From Photobacterium profundum SS9 (GTDB lineage Bacteria; Pseudomonadota; Gammaproteobacteria; Enterobacterales; Vibrionaceae), in assembly GCF_000196255.1 (NCBI RefSeq), contig NC_006370.1, positions 2,741,411-2,805,410 on the forward strand: 64,000 nt of DNA, in the 5' to 3' direction. Below the pieces are notes generated by a model, which was not told the origin of the DNA, did no database searches, and saw only the letters and a program-made list of their open reading frames with translations. Below, in pieces: positions 40,801 to 49,038 of this stretch; position 1 is the first letter of the stretch; the number at the start of each line of letters is the position of its first letter. The position numbers and the translations under genes are program-made.

Positions 40801-40941
40801 CGCGTCTTTGATCGTAAACGCGGGATCTTCCAATCTTCCTAGCCCGAAGAAAGCCATTGTGCCGCCGATCAGGAAGATTAAGGTAATCATCCAACTAACG
40901 ACTTTATTCTTGATAAAATAGGCTGCGATATCTTGTTTCAT
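37873..40941 (-). CDS. RND efflux transporter, inner-membrane pump
   Basis: A 1022-residue resistance-nodulation-division pump with the usual 12 membrane helices and two large periplasmic loops. The TM4 proton-relay motif reads GMLVDNAIVVVEG with Asp404-Asn405, where AcrB has Asp407-Asp408. It overlaps the preceding adaptor gene as TAATG. The organisation of two adaptor genes before one pump resembles Vibrio cholerae VexIJK and Pseudomonas TriABC. No TolC-type channel gene is adjacent, so a channel from elsewhere must be shared. Substrates are not predictable. Confidence 0.9.
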   Translation of the reverse strand: MKQDIAAYFIKNKVVSWMITLIFLIGGTMAFFGLGRLEDPAFTIKDAMVVTAYPGATPLQVEEEVTYPIEKAIQQLTYVDEVNSVSSRGLSQITVTMKNNYGPDDLPQIWDELRRKVNDIRPNLPPGVADPSIIDDFGDVYGIMLAITGDGYSYKELNDYVDYFRREIELVDGVGKVAVTGIQQEQVFIEISMQRLSSLGISPKTIYSTLATQNLVTSAGAVKIGTEYIRVHPTGEFKDVDALGDLIITDTGAEGLIYLRDVATITRDFKEVPDNLISYNGKVALNVGVSFIEGVNVVEKGKGVYQRLNELKEQQPVGIDIGVVYSQPDEVDQSVRGFIVSLGQAVAIVIVVLIFFMGVRSGILIGLILLLTVLGTFVFMNIMAIDLQRISLGALVIALGMLVDNAIVVVEGILIGIQKGRTRMQAASDIVTQTKWPLLGATVIAVTAFAPIGLSQDSTGEYCATLFSVLLISLMLSWFTAISLTPFFADMFFKGVKSSSDGEDNDPYKGLVFVLYKQSLEKCMKYAWTTVIVLIVMLGASLYGFTQLKQSFFPSSTTPMFMVDVWLPEGTDIRSTNDKLNELEGWVNQQDTVSYVSSSAGKGSQRFMLTYSPEKSYSSYGELIIRVDDYDAVMPMLRKVSAELDANHPDIEYKLKRIELGPSSGSKIEARLVGPDPTILRGLAQKSLDIMRADPGAFNVRHDWRERTKVIEPIFNESQARRYGITKEDVDDLLQMAFSGLSVGIYRDGTNLMPIVARLPEQERVDVSSIEGMKIWSPVIQGYVPLQQVMLGVNIQWEDPLVVRKNRKRMLTIMADPDPLGDETAATLQARIQPQIEALDFPSGYSLEWGGEYESSADAKASLFQTMPMGYLFMFLITIFLFNKVKEAVIVWATVPLAIIGVTTGLLVLNTPFGFMALLGFLSLSGMLVKNGIVLLDQIEIEISSGKDKYQAVVDAAVSRVRPVCMAAITTVLGMIPLLPDVFFKPMAVTIMFGLGFATVLTLIVVPVLYRMFHHLKVPEAQ

Positions 40942-42029
40942 TATTGTCCAGCCTCCATGCTAATGACTTTAATTTGCTGTCCAGCGCGTAAACGGTTACC
41001 GCCCGCAACAACGATAGTTTCACCCTGCTCTATTCCAGATTGTACCCGAACACCTTCAGGTACAGCCGTATCCGTTGTTATACGGCGTTTCTCTACCGTC
41101 ATATCTGCTTTCACTACCCATACAAATTTATTGGTAAGCACTAAGTCATCGCCATCTTCATTAAAAATGGCTTCCAACGGAACAACCGGTTCACCTTTTT
41201 TGTAAATATTCAGCTTTTGAGCATCAGCTCTTACTTCAACAGCCATACCATCTAAAATAAAGTTATCAGTAGGCATTGGCATGGTTAACGTTACAAGAAA
41301 TGAACCAGATTCTGGATCGGGTTCCGTTGTGAATTCTTTCAACGTTGCCTTATATTCATTACCATTTGACGTAATGACTCTGGCGCCAGGCTGTGATACA
41401 TCAATTTCAATTGCAGAACTTTTTGAATAGATTAAATCTGGCGCTTGAATATGAATATCCACCATTTTTGCGCTGTGAATATTCATGACCTGCTGACCTG
41501 CTTGCACATTCTCAAATTGTTCAATCGGTACACGAGAAATAACCCCATTAAATGGTGCTTTAATTTGTGTAAATTTCAAATTCAATTTTGCGATATTCAA
41601 CCTTGCGCGTTCAATACGACGTTGCGCTTTTAATTCGTCAAATTGTGATTGGGCAATGTATCCATTTTCAACTAATTTTGCCGAACGGCGATACTGGCTA
41701 TCAGCGACATTATATTTAGCCTGCGCATTATCAACTTCCAATCGGTAATCAAGGGGGTCCAGTTCTGCTAATAGCTGCCCTTTTTTTACCAAATCACCCG
41801 GCCTTACGTATATATGGGTAATTTCACCTTGGATTCTAAAAGATAAGCTCGATTTATCAGCAGCCGCAGCAACAGCTGGAAATGTTAATTGAGGGGCTTC
41901 TGCTGCCAATTCAACACTCTCAACATAAACGGGTTGAATACGTTGAACACTTTCGATAACAGGTTTTTCGCACCCCTGCAAAGCCAATGCAGATCCTATT
42001 GCTAGAACGATAAAGGATAGTTTTTTCAT
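40941..42029 (-). CDS. RND periplasmic adaptor (membrane fusion) lipoprotein, second of pair
   Basis: A 362-residue membrane fusion protein. The ATG at 42029 follows a GAGGG motif; the frame extension to 42104 lies inside the upstream gene. The signal and lipobox ALQG-C give a likely lipoprotein. The biotinyl-lipoyl-like halves (GEITHIYVRPGDLVKKGQLL and IKAPFNGVISRVPIEQFENV) flank a coiled-coil hairpin. A beta-barrel and membrane-proximal domain follow. Its start is one base beyond the stop of the first adaptor gene. Confidence 0.9.
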   Translation of the reverse strand: MKKLSFIVLAIGSALALQGCEKPVIESVQRIQPVYVESVELAAEAPQLTFPAVAAAADKSSLSFRIQGEITHIYVRPGDLVKKGQLLAELDPLDYRLEVDNAQAKYNVADSQYRRSAKLVENGYIAQSQFDELKAQRRIERARLNIAKLNLKFTQIKAPFNGVISRVPIEQFENVQAGQQVMNIHSAKMVDIHIQAPDLIYSKSSAIEIDVSQPGARVITSNGNEYKATLKEFTTEPDPESGSFLVTLTMPMPTDNFILDGMAVEVRADAQKLNIYKKGEPVVPLEAIFNEDGDDLVLTNKFVWVVKADMTVEKRRITTDTAVPEGVRVQSGIEQGETIVVAGGNRLRAGQQIKVISMEAGQ

Positions 42030-42030
42030 A

Positions 42031-43065
42031 TTATAACCCTCGCTCCTTAATCCATTTCCGCACTTTCTGACCTTCTTGCAGCTGATTAATACCTGACGTT
42101 GCAATGATATCGCCGTCGTTTAGACCTTTAATTACGCGTCTTTTATCATCTAATTCAACTTGTGTTTTATGAACAATACCGTCTTTATCAACAAACCACA
42201 CATACGTTGCATCACCGTCTTGCATTATGGCACGTTTGGAGATGGCACCTAGATTGCCTTGCGGAATTAAGACTCTGACTAAGCCCGCCATACCAGGAAG
42301 AATATTTCTCCCTTTTGGTCGTTCCATTGATAAGGTAACGGTGTAGCTCGATGTTTTTTTATCGGCTTCTGTATCTATTTCTTTAAATTGAGCAGGATAA
42401 GTTTCACCGGGAATGGTATCGAAGATAACACTTGGATTTTGATCGTATTGACCTTGAAAACGACTAAACAGGTGATCAGGCAATTGAAAAGTGACATTAA
42501 TGATACCAGCACTTTGAATATGTAAAACGGGCTCTTTCATTATCACGTATTCATAATTTTCAATAAGTGATAACGATAAAGTACCATCATAAGGCGCGAC
42601 GAGTGTGGCATAACCTAAGTTAGATTGCTGCTTACTTAATGCTGCTTTTGCTTGCTTCAAGGCTGCTTTAGAGGTGTCATAATCGAGCTCTGAAACAACA
42701 TTGGTTTTACGTAGTTCTTCATCACGTTTAAATTGAACATACGCTAGTTCATAAATTGCTTGCGCTTGTTCAACAAATAATAGAAATTCATCTTGACTCA
42801 AGGTTGCAAGTGTTTGCCCTCGCTTAACGTCTGTACCTGGCTTCACATCAACAGATGAAAGTTGACCTGATACACGAAAAGCTAATACTGCTTTATCTCC
42901 AGCCTCAACAACGGCGGGGAATGTACGAAATGTTTGATTATCACCGACCATTACCGTTTGTAATTTCACAGGTCGAGAATCCGGTTCAGGAACCTCCACC
43001 TGTTTTTCACCACACCCTGCCAAAATGAAACATGACAATAATGTGGCTGTTATTATGCGCCCCAT
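42031..43065 (-). CDS. RND periplasmic adaptor lipoprotein, first of pair
   Basis: A 344-residue membrane fusion protein. Two ATGs are possible, at 43077 and 43065; I prefer 43065 because GGAG lies six bases upstream and the signal is more typical (GRIITATLLSCFILAG-C). The lipoyl-like halves are VSGQLSSVDVKPGTDVKRGQ and LVAPYDGTLSLSLIENYEYV, with a helical hairpin between them. It is the first gene of the three-gene efflux operon. Its partner adaptor differs clearly in sequence, so this is not a recent duplication. Confidence 0.88.
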   Translation of the reverse strand: MGRIITATLLSCFILAGCGEKQVEVPEPDSRPVKLQTVMVGDNQTFRTFPAVVEAGDKAVLAFRVSGQLSSVDVKPGTDVKRGQTLATLSQDEFLLFVEQAQAIYELAYVQFKRDEELRKTNVVSELDYDTSKAALKQAKAALSKQQSNLGYATLVAPYDGTLSLSLIENYEYVIMKEPVLHIQSAGIINVTFQLPDHLFSRFQGQYDQNPSVIFDTIPGETYPAQFKEIDTEADKKTSSYTVTLSMERPKGRNILPGMAGLVRVLIPQGNLGAISKRAIMQDGDATYVWFVDKDGIVHKTQVELDDKRRVIKGLNDGDIIATSGINQLQEGQKVRKWIKERGL

Positions 43066-43077
43066 AAACCTCTCCAT

Positions 43078-43409
43078 CCATTATAATTTTTAGGCAATGC
43101 TTTATCTTATATGTATCTAATTAGCCAAAAGCTCAACACGAGCCTAAAATCCCATTGGTTAATAAAAAGACTATAAACACGTATTGTAGCCAATAAAGTC
43201 TAACAAAAATCCAACAAGCTACTAAAAAATAAGAAAAACAATAAAAGCGGGAAGGTTATCAAGTTAACTGTGCGAATTCGATCTTAAGGTGGGTTTATTC
43301 AGTAAAAATCAGAAACAAATAAATAACGAGATACAATACAATCCAATAGTACAAAAAAGGAGCCAATCGGCTCCTTTAAAAACGTAAATTAATATCAAAT
43401 AGCTATAGA
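43078..43409. other. Intergenic region between fumarase and efflux operon
   Basis: A 332-base gap with the fumarase terminator at its right end and the promoter region of the efflux operon in the left 270 bases. No open frame or clear regulator site was recognised, and no regulator gene is next to the operon. Confidence 0.55.
43352..43380 (-). terminator. Terminator of the fumarase gene
   Basis: On the minus strand AAAGGAGCC pairs with GGCTCCTTT around GATT, followed by a T run. It lies about 30 bases beyond the stop codon. Confidence 0.85.
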
Positions 43410-44918
43410 TTAAGCATCCATTTCAGCTATTTTGACTTTCCAAGTATCTGGACCTGTCTCATGGGCGTTAGTGCCTGCAGAATCAACCGCAACAGTCACT
43501 GGCATATCTTCGACTTCAAATTCGTAGATAGCTTCCATACCGAGATCTTCAAATGCAACTATACGTGCTTTCTTAATCGCCTTCGCAACCAAGTAAGCAG
43601 CACCACCAACAGCCATTAGATAAACCGCGTTGTGTGCTTTAATCGACTCAATTGCCTTAGGTCCACGTTCAGCTTTACCAATCATGCCCATTAAGCCAGC
43701 TTGACCTAACATCATATCGGTAAACTTATCCATACGCGTTGACGTTGTTGGACCAGCAGGACCCACTACCTCATCACGGACGGCATCGACTGGACCCACG
43801 TAATAAATAAAGCGGTTATTGAAATCTACAGGGAAATCTTCGCCGCGAGCCAACATATCTTGAATACGTTTATGCGCAGCATCACGACCTGTTAAGATTT
43901 TACCTGACAATAAAACCGTTTCGCCTGATTTCCATTCCTGAACATCAGCTTTAGTAATTTCATCAACGTTAACACGGCGAACACTCTCGCCGACTTCCCA
44001 TGTCACTTCTGGCCAGTCTTCTAGCTTCGGTGGGGTTAATTCAGCAGGGCCTGTACCGTCAAGTGTAAAATGCACATGACGCGTAGCCGCACAGTTAGGG
44101 ATCATGCAAACAGGCTTAGACGCAGCGTGTGTTGGTGCTGTTTTAATTTTCACATCAACAACGGTTGTTAACCCACCCAGCCCTTGTGCACCAATACCCA
44201 ACTTGTTCACACGGTTATAAATATCTAAACGTAATTCTTCTTCAGCATTTTGCGCGCCACGCTCTTGCAGCTCATGGATATCAATAGAGTCCATCAACGA
44301 CTCTTTTGCTAATACTGCCGCTTTTTCAGCCGTACCACCGATGCCTATGCCTAACATACCTGGTGGGCACCAACCCGCGCCCATTAGTGGCACTGTTTTT
44401 TCAACCCACTCAGCTACATCATCAGAAGGGTTTAGCATCACCATTTTGGTTTTATTTTCAGAACCGCCGCCTTTAGCTGCAATTTGAATATCAACTTTAT
44501 TACCTGGCACCATATCAATATGAACAACTGCTGGCGTATTATCTTTCGTATTGGTACGCGTGCCAGCAGGATCGGCAACAACAGACGCTCGTAGGGGGTT
44601 GTCTGGGTTGTTATAAGCTTGACGGACACCTTCATCGACCATTTGCTGAACAGTAAGATCACCCTCCCACTGCACATTCATACCGATTTTAACGAAACAG
44701 GTCACAATACCCGTATCTTGACAGATAGGACGCTTACCTTCTGCAGACATACGCGAATTGATCAAAATCTGTGCGATAGCATCTTTCGCAGCTTGACTCT
44801 GTTCTTTGTTATAAGCTTTTTCCAATGCTTGAACAAAATCAAGTGGATGGTAGTAAGATATGTACTGTAATGCATCAGCAACACTACTAATCACATCTTC
44901 TTTACGGATGACGGTCAT
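43410..44918 (-). CDS. fumA: Class I fumarate hydratase (iron-sulfur)
   Basis: This enzyme interconverts fumarate and malate using a [4Fe-4S] cluster. The length is 502 residues, a little shorter than E. coli FumA/FumB (548). The N-terminal alpha region includes GKRPICQDTGIVTCF, GAGWCPPGMLGIGIGG and KPVCMIPNCAATRHVHF, which carry the candidate cluster cysteines. The C-terminal beta region includes GRDAAHKRIQDML and GPTTSTRMDKF. GAGGG precedes the ATG. A class I tartrate dehydratase is a less likely alternative. Confidence 0.92.
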   Translation of the reverse strand: MTVIRKEDVISSVADALQYISYYHPLDFVQALEKAYNKEQSQAAKDAIAQILINSRMSAEGKRPICQDTGIVTCFVKIGMNVQWEGDLTVQQMVDEGVRQAYNNPDNPLRASVVADPAGTRTNTKDNTPAVVHIDMVPGNKVDIQIAAKGGGSENKTKMVMLNPSDDVAEWVEKTVPLMGAGWCPPGMLGIGIGGTAEKAAVLAKESLMDSIDIHELQERGAQNAEEELRLDIYNRVNKLGIGAQGLGGLTTVVDVKIKTAPTHAASKPVCMIPNCAATRHVHFTLDGTGPAELTPPKLEDWPEVTWEVGESVRRVNVDEITKADVQEWKSGETVLLSGKILTGRDAAHKRIQDMLARGEDFPVDFNNRFIYYVGPVDAVRDEVVGPAGPTTSTRMDKFTDMMLGQAGLMGMIGKAERGPKAIESIKAHNAVYLMAVGGAAYLVAKAIKKARIVAFEDLGMEAIYEFEVEDMPVTVAVDSAGTNAHETGPDTWKVKIAEMDA

Positions 44919-45233
44919 AATTGCCCTCGTTGATTATTATAATTCCATGGCGCCCAGCTTTAATTCGTCACTACAAAATGCTTCCAATGTAGTGTGTGAT
45001 TCTCATTTATAGCGGCAGTATATTGATTCATATAATCAATATGGCTCACCAAAATGCTATCACGCGGCCATGCTCCACATGGCAAATGTCCATTTCACTT
45101 TATTTCTGTGTACCCTTTAGAAAATAAAACGCGATGGATCGTCCTTGGGCGTCGTAATAAAAGCTGTGGTTATGATACTCTTGCGCTCAACTTCGCGCTA
45201 CGCGCCAATTGAATACCTGTCACAAAAAAGAAA
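44919..45233. other. Divergent intergenic region fumA-pabB
   Basis: A 315-base region between divergent genes. It holds CACTACA and TGTAGTG as inverted arms at 44969-44994 and a near-palindrome ATTGATTCATATAATCAAT near 45022. No coding frame is supported. Promoters for both genes must be here, but I could not place them firmly. Confidence 0.55.
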
Positions 45234-46637
45234 ATGATTTGTAAATCACACCCCAAACTAAGCATTGAGCAACTTGATTACAGCCCAGAAATGACTCTTG
45301 AGTGGTTTTCACCATTATCAAGTCTGCCGTGGGCGATGATATTACGTTCTGCTGCCAATAATCACCCAGATAATCGCTTTGATATTCTAGTTGCTGATCC
45401 TTTAGCCACTTTAGAGACACAAGGTGAAATAACCTGTATTAAATTTTTAAATGGTGATGAAAAAACTAGCACTGACGATCCATTTTATCTGCTTGAGCAT
45501 ATTCAACGAGATCTATTACCCTCACTTAACCCTATGACTGATGTGCCATTTATCGGCGGTGCTCTGGGTTATTTTGCGTATGACCTAGGTCGACGGGTTG
45601 AAAAAATTGCCTCGTTGGCTGAACACGATATTTCTGCACCCGATATGGCAGTGGGTATTTATGATTGGGCATTGATTGCTGATCACCAAGAGCAGACGCT
45701 CTTTTTAGTCTCTCCTTCTGGTAGTCAACGTTTAGAATGGCTAAAACAGCACAAAGAAAACAGTTTAACGCAGCACAAAAAAGACGCATTACAACAAGCT
45801 GAACACTTTTCATTAACAACTGATTGGTCTGCAAACATGACAATTAGCAGTTACTGCAATAAATTTGATCAAGTCCAAGAGTATTTACTCTCTGGTGATT
45901 GTTATCAAATTAACCTTGCACAGCGTTTTCAGGCTTCTTATCGCGGTGATGAATGGCAAGCTTACTTGCGTTTAGAGAAAACGAATGGTGCGCCTTTCTC
46001 TGGTTTTATCCGCACTGAACACGGTACTGTCTTGTCTGTGTCACCAGAACGTTTTCTACAACATAACCAAGGTTACGTTGAAACGAAGCCGATCAAAGGT
46101 ACGCGCCCACGATCAGACAATGCAGAACAAGACCGAGCCTATGCCGACGATTTACGTCATGCTGAAAAAGATCGCTCAGAAAATTTAATGATTGTTGATT
46201 TGCTACGCAATGATATTGGACGAGTGGCAAAACCCGGTAGTGTCAAAGTACTCAGCATTTTTGAAATCGAAAGTTTCCCCGCAGTTCATCACTTGGTTAG
46301 CACGGTAACAGGCGAACTAGACCAACAGTACTCGGCAACGGATTTATTACGTGCTTGTTTCCCCGGAGGCTCAATTACAGGCGCCCCTAAAGTGCGGGCT
46401 ATGTCTATAATTGAAGAATTAGAACCGCATCGTCGTAGTATTTACTGTGGCAGCATTGGCTATATCAGCCGCTGTGGTCGCATGGACACTAGTATTACAA
46501 TACGAACGTTAGTCACTCAAGAACAGAAAATATACGCTTGGGCAGGTGGTGGAGTGGTTGCAGATAGCAAATCTGACAGTGAATATCAGGAAACACTGGA
46601 CAAACTAAGTAGAATTCTGCCAGTCTTGAGGCAGTAG
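45234..46637 (+). CDS. pabB: Aminodeoxychorismate synthase component I PabB
   Basis: PabB converts chorismate and ammonia to 4-amino-4-deoxychorismate for folate synthesis. The length is 467 residues (E. coli 453). Chorismate-binding motifs are clear: SPERFLQHNQGYVETKPIKG with the catalytic PIKGTRPR lysine, SENLMIVDLLRNDIGRV and the FPGGSITGAPKVRAM segment. PIKGT, and not PIAGT, is the expected aminodeoxychorismate/PabB signature as opposed to anthranilate synthase. The ribosome binding site is weak. nudL follows, as in E. coli. Confidence 0.94.
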   Translation: MICKSHPKLSIEQLDYSPEMTLEWFSPLSSLPWAMILRSAANNHPDNRFDILVADPLATLETQGEITCIKFLNGDEKTSTDDPFYLLEHIQRDLLPSLNPMTDVPFIGGALGYFAYDLGRRVEKIASLAEHDISAPDMAVGIYDWALIADHQEQTLFLVSPSGSQRLEWLKQHKENSLTQHKKDALQQAEHFSLTTDWSANMTISSYCNKFDQVQEYLLSGDCYQINLAQRFQASYRGDEWQAYLRLEKTNGAPFSGFIRTEHGTVLSVSPERFLQHNQGYVETKPIKGTRPRSDNAEQDRAYADDLRHAEKDRSENLMIVDLLRNDIGRVAKPGSVKVLSIFEIESFPAVHHLVSTVTGELDQQYSATDLLRACFPGGSITGAPKVRAMSIIEELEPHRRSIYCGSIGYISRCGRMDTSITIRTLVTQEQKIYAWAGGGVVADSKSDSEYQETLDKLSRILPVLRQ

Positions 46638-46749
46638 TCTATTTTATTAACTACTCTATTACCAAATGACTTGGAATAGTAACATTGTAACTGTTTAAGT
46701 CTCGTTCATTGCTAACAAGGCGAGCAGTTACAGTAAACACGGATAGTTT

Positions 46750-47349
46750 ATGATTAGCCAGCAACAAATATTAAGTCGCTTTATGCTCGCGCCAACCACG
46801 GATTATGACAAAAGTCATAATGAACGTGTACGTCAGCATGTATCTGCTACAGATACTTTTAAGCCTGCGGCTGTGCTGATCCCTCTCGTTCCTCGTAATA
46901 ACACCTACAATGTTGTATTAACTCGTCGTGCAAACCACTTAAAACACCACCCTGGTCAAATTGCTTTTCCTGGCGGTCGACACGAAAGTTTCGATCAAGA
47001 TTTAGCGGCTACCGCACTTCGTGAAACAGAAGAAGAGACTGGAATATTATGCAGTCGAAATCATATACTTGGGCAGCTGCCAGCGCTGCCTACAATAAGT
47101 GGATATATGGTGACACCATTCCTTTCAACAATAGCGGCAGATTACCAGCCAAAGCTTGACCCCAGCGAGGTTGATGAGTTATTCGAAGTCCCTATTCAGT
47201 ACTTATTAAACCCAGTGAATATGCGTAGCCAGCAATTCCAGATAAATGGCCACTTACACAATATTTATTCAATTCCATTCAGCAATTATTCAATTTGGGG
47301 AGCCACTGCCCAAATGATTAAGTTGTTATCAAAACAGCTTTGGTATTAA
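46750..47349 (+). CDS. nudL: Nudix coenzyme A pyrophosphatase NudL
   Basis: A 199-residue Nudix hydrolase (E. coli NudL 192) that probably cleaves CoA to phosphopantetheine and 3',5'-ADP. The UPF0035 segment TRRANHLKHHPGQIAFPGGR precedes a Nudix box ending RETEEETGI, with catalytic Glu residues intact. It is between pabB and the serine genes; E. coli has pabB-nudL-sdaA. Confidence 0.9.
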   Translation: MISQQQILSRFMLAPTTDYDKSHNERVRQHVSATDTFKPAAVLIPLVPRNNTYNVVLTRRANHLKHHPGQIAFPGGRHESFDQDLAATALRETEEETGILCSRNHILGQLPALPTISGYMVTPFLSTIAADYQPKLDPSEVDELFEVPIQYLLNPVNMRSQQFQINGHLHNIYSIPFSNYSIWGATAQMIKLLSKQLWY

Positions 47350-47399
47350 AAATACGCCTTCTAACACGTCACTTTCCCTAACTTCTTCGTAACACCCTG

Positions 47400-47415
47400 C
47401 GTGATCAAGATCACC
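47400..47415. promoter_or_regulatory. CRP-like site upstream of sdaC
   Basis: CGTGATCAAGATCACC fits the CRP consensus TGTGA-N6-TCACA with one mismatch in each half. It lies 126-141 bases before the sdaC start. A related weaker box, GGGATCAAGATCAA, lies near 47452-47465 and also resembles half of an FNR site. Catabolite control of serine uptake is known in E. coli; here it is an inference. Confidence 0.6.
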
Positions 47416-47540
47416 TTTAATTGTATTGCAAATATCACCAATTACATAACGGGATCAAGATCAAAGTTTTACTTCTGGAAATAGCGAAAATGCGCCCCGT
47501 TCCTAATTCCCGTTCCGTAAAACACTTTGGATAGATAATC

Positions 47541-48794
47541 ATGCAAACCACTTCGAATACAGCAGCGACTACCGCAGCAAAAGCAAGTTGGACGTATAAA
47601 GATTTCACTTGGGCACTATCACTATTTGGCACAGCAGTAGGCGCTGGCGTTCTTTTCCTTCCAATTAAAGCGGGCGCTGGTGGCTTTTGGCCTCTAGTTA
47701 TTCTGGCTCTTATTGCACTGCCAATGACTTGGTTTGCACATAAAGGTCTTGCTCGTTTCGTTCTTTCAGCAAAAAACCCTGAAGCAGATATCACTGATAC
47801 TGTTGAAGAGCACTTCGGTAAGTCTGGCGCTAAAATCATCACTTTAGCTTACTTCTTCGCTATCTACCCGATAGTTCTAATTTATGGTGTAGGTATTACA
47901 AACACTGTAGATTCATTCCTTGTTAACCAAATGGGTATGGATTCAATTCCACGTTGGTTGCTATCTGGCGGTCTAATCATCGCAATGACAGCTGGTGTTG
48001 TGTTCGGTAAAGAACTGATGCTTAAAGCAACATCTGCAATGGTTTACCCTCTCGTATTTATTCTACTTGCACTATCTATTTACTTAATACCTGAGTGGAA
48101 TACATCAATGGTTACTGTTAGCCCTGATTGGAGCACTATGCCTTCAGTTATTTGGCTAGCAATTCCAATTATTGTTTTCTCTTTCAACCACAGCCCAATC
48201 ATCAGCCAGTTCTCTAAAGAACAGCGTCGCGTTTACGGTGAAGATGCAGTTAAAAAGACTGACATGATCACTGGCGGTGCAGCAATGATGCTTATGAGCT
48301 TCGTTATGTTCTTCGTATTCTCTGTTGTTCTTTCTCTATCACCAGAGCAACTAGCTATTGCACAAGAACAAAACATCAGTGTTCTATCGTACCTAGCGAA
48401 CATTCACGAATCTCCGCTAATTTCAATTCTTGGCCCTCTAGTTGCTTTTGCTGCTATCACTTCAAGCTACTTCGGTCACTTCCTTGGTGCACATGAAGGT
48501 CTTGTTGGTCTAGCAAAATCTACCACTAAGATGCCAGTTAAGAAAATTGAGAAAGTTTCTCTTGGTTTCATCGTTATTACAACTTGGATGGTTGCGGTAG
48601 TTAACCCAAGCATCCTAGGTATGATTGAAACGATGGGTGCGCCGATGATCGCTGCAATCCTGTTCCTAATGCCTGTTTTTGCTATGTACAAAGTACCTGC
48701 AATGGCTAAGTACAAGACATCTGCACCGGTACAGGTTTTCACTGCTCTATGTGGTATTGCTGCGATTACATCTGTAATCTACGGCGCATTATAA
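47541..48794 (+). CDS. sdaC: Serine/proton symporter SdaC
   Basis: SdaC imports L-serine with protons. The length is 417 residues (E. coli 429), with about 11 hydrophobic segments. The N-terminal FGTAVGAGVLFLPIKAGAGG is the hydroxy/aromatic amino acid permease signature. Later segments include FSFNHSPIISQFSKEQRRVYG and TSSYFGHFLGAHEGLVGL, typical of SdaC/DlsT. It lies directly upstream of sdaA, so uptake and deamination of serine are paired. Confidence 0.93.
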   Translation: MQTTSNTAATTAAKASWTYKDFTWALSLFGTAVGAGVLFLPIKAGAGGFWPLVILALIALPMTWFAHKGLARFVLSAKNPEADITDTVEEHFGKSGAKIITLAYFFAIYPIVLIYGVGITNTVDSFLVNQMGMDSIPRWLLSGGLIIAMTAGVVFGKELMLKATSAMVYPLVFILLALSIYLIPEWNTSMVTVSPDWSTMPSVIWLAIPIIVFSFNHSPIISQFSKEQRRVYGEDAVKKTDMITGGAAMMLMSFVMFFVFSVVLSLSPEQLAIAQEQNISVLSYLANIHESPLISILGPLVAFAAITSSYFGHFLGAHEGLVGLAKSTTKMPVKKIEKVSLGFIVITTWMVAVVNPSILGMIETMGAPMIAAILFLMPVFAMYKVPAMAKYKTSAPVQVFTALCGIAAITSVIYGAL

Positions 48795-48810
48795 AAGATT
48801 CATCTACTCT

Positions 48811-48844
48811 AGCCGTAATGAATGATCATTTACGGCTTTTTCTT
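48811..48844 (+). terminator. Terminator of sdaC
   Basis: AGCCGTAA pairs with TTACGGCT around a ten-base loop and is followed by TTTTCTT. Confidence 0.78.
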
Positions 48845-48903
48845 CCAAAAAAATGCGCTACAACGCATAGTCTTCTAAGACAATTAGAGTAGAATAGACA
48901 ACA

Positions 48904-49030
48904 CAAAAGAGCAGTAAGCATTTACCAACTGCTCTTTTTGCTTTTCTAGTGATCTCGCCAAGGAAGGGGCGGGAATTATAAAAACTATGACAGTCTTGGC
49001 CGGAGGCAAGATCGCTTCCCCCGACTGAGG
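48904..49030 (+). promoter_or_regulatory. Possible structured leader of sdaA
   Basis: AGAGCAGT pairs with ACTGCTCT and is followed by TTTTTGCTTTTCT, a second terminator-like hairpin after that of sdaC. Beyond it GCCAAG pairs with CTTGGC, inside GATCT and AGATC arms, and GGGAA could pair alternatively with TTCCC just before the GAGG ribosome binding site. These could be an attenuator or a 5' leader of sdaA. I do not recognise a known riboswitch class. Confidence 0.35.
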
Positions 49031-49038
49031 TAATACGC

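Noticed and set aside
48904..49030. Glycine riboswitch before sdaA
   Set aside because: Only short G-rich fragments resemble the class; the conserved core segments are absent, so only an unclassified leader is proposed.
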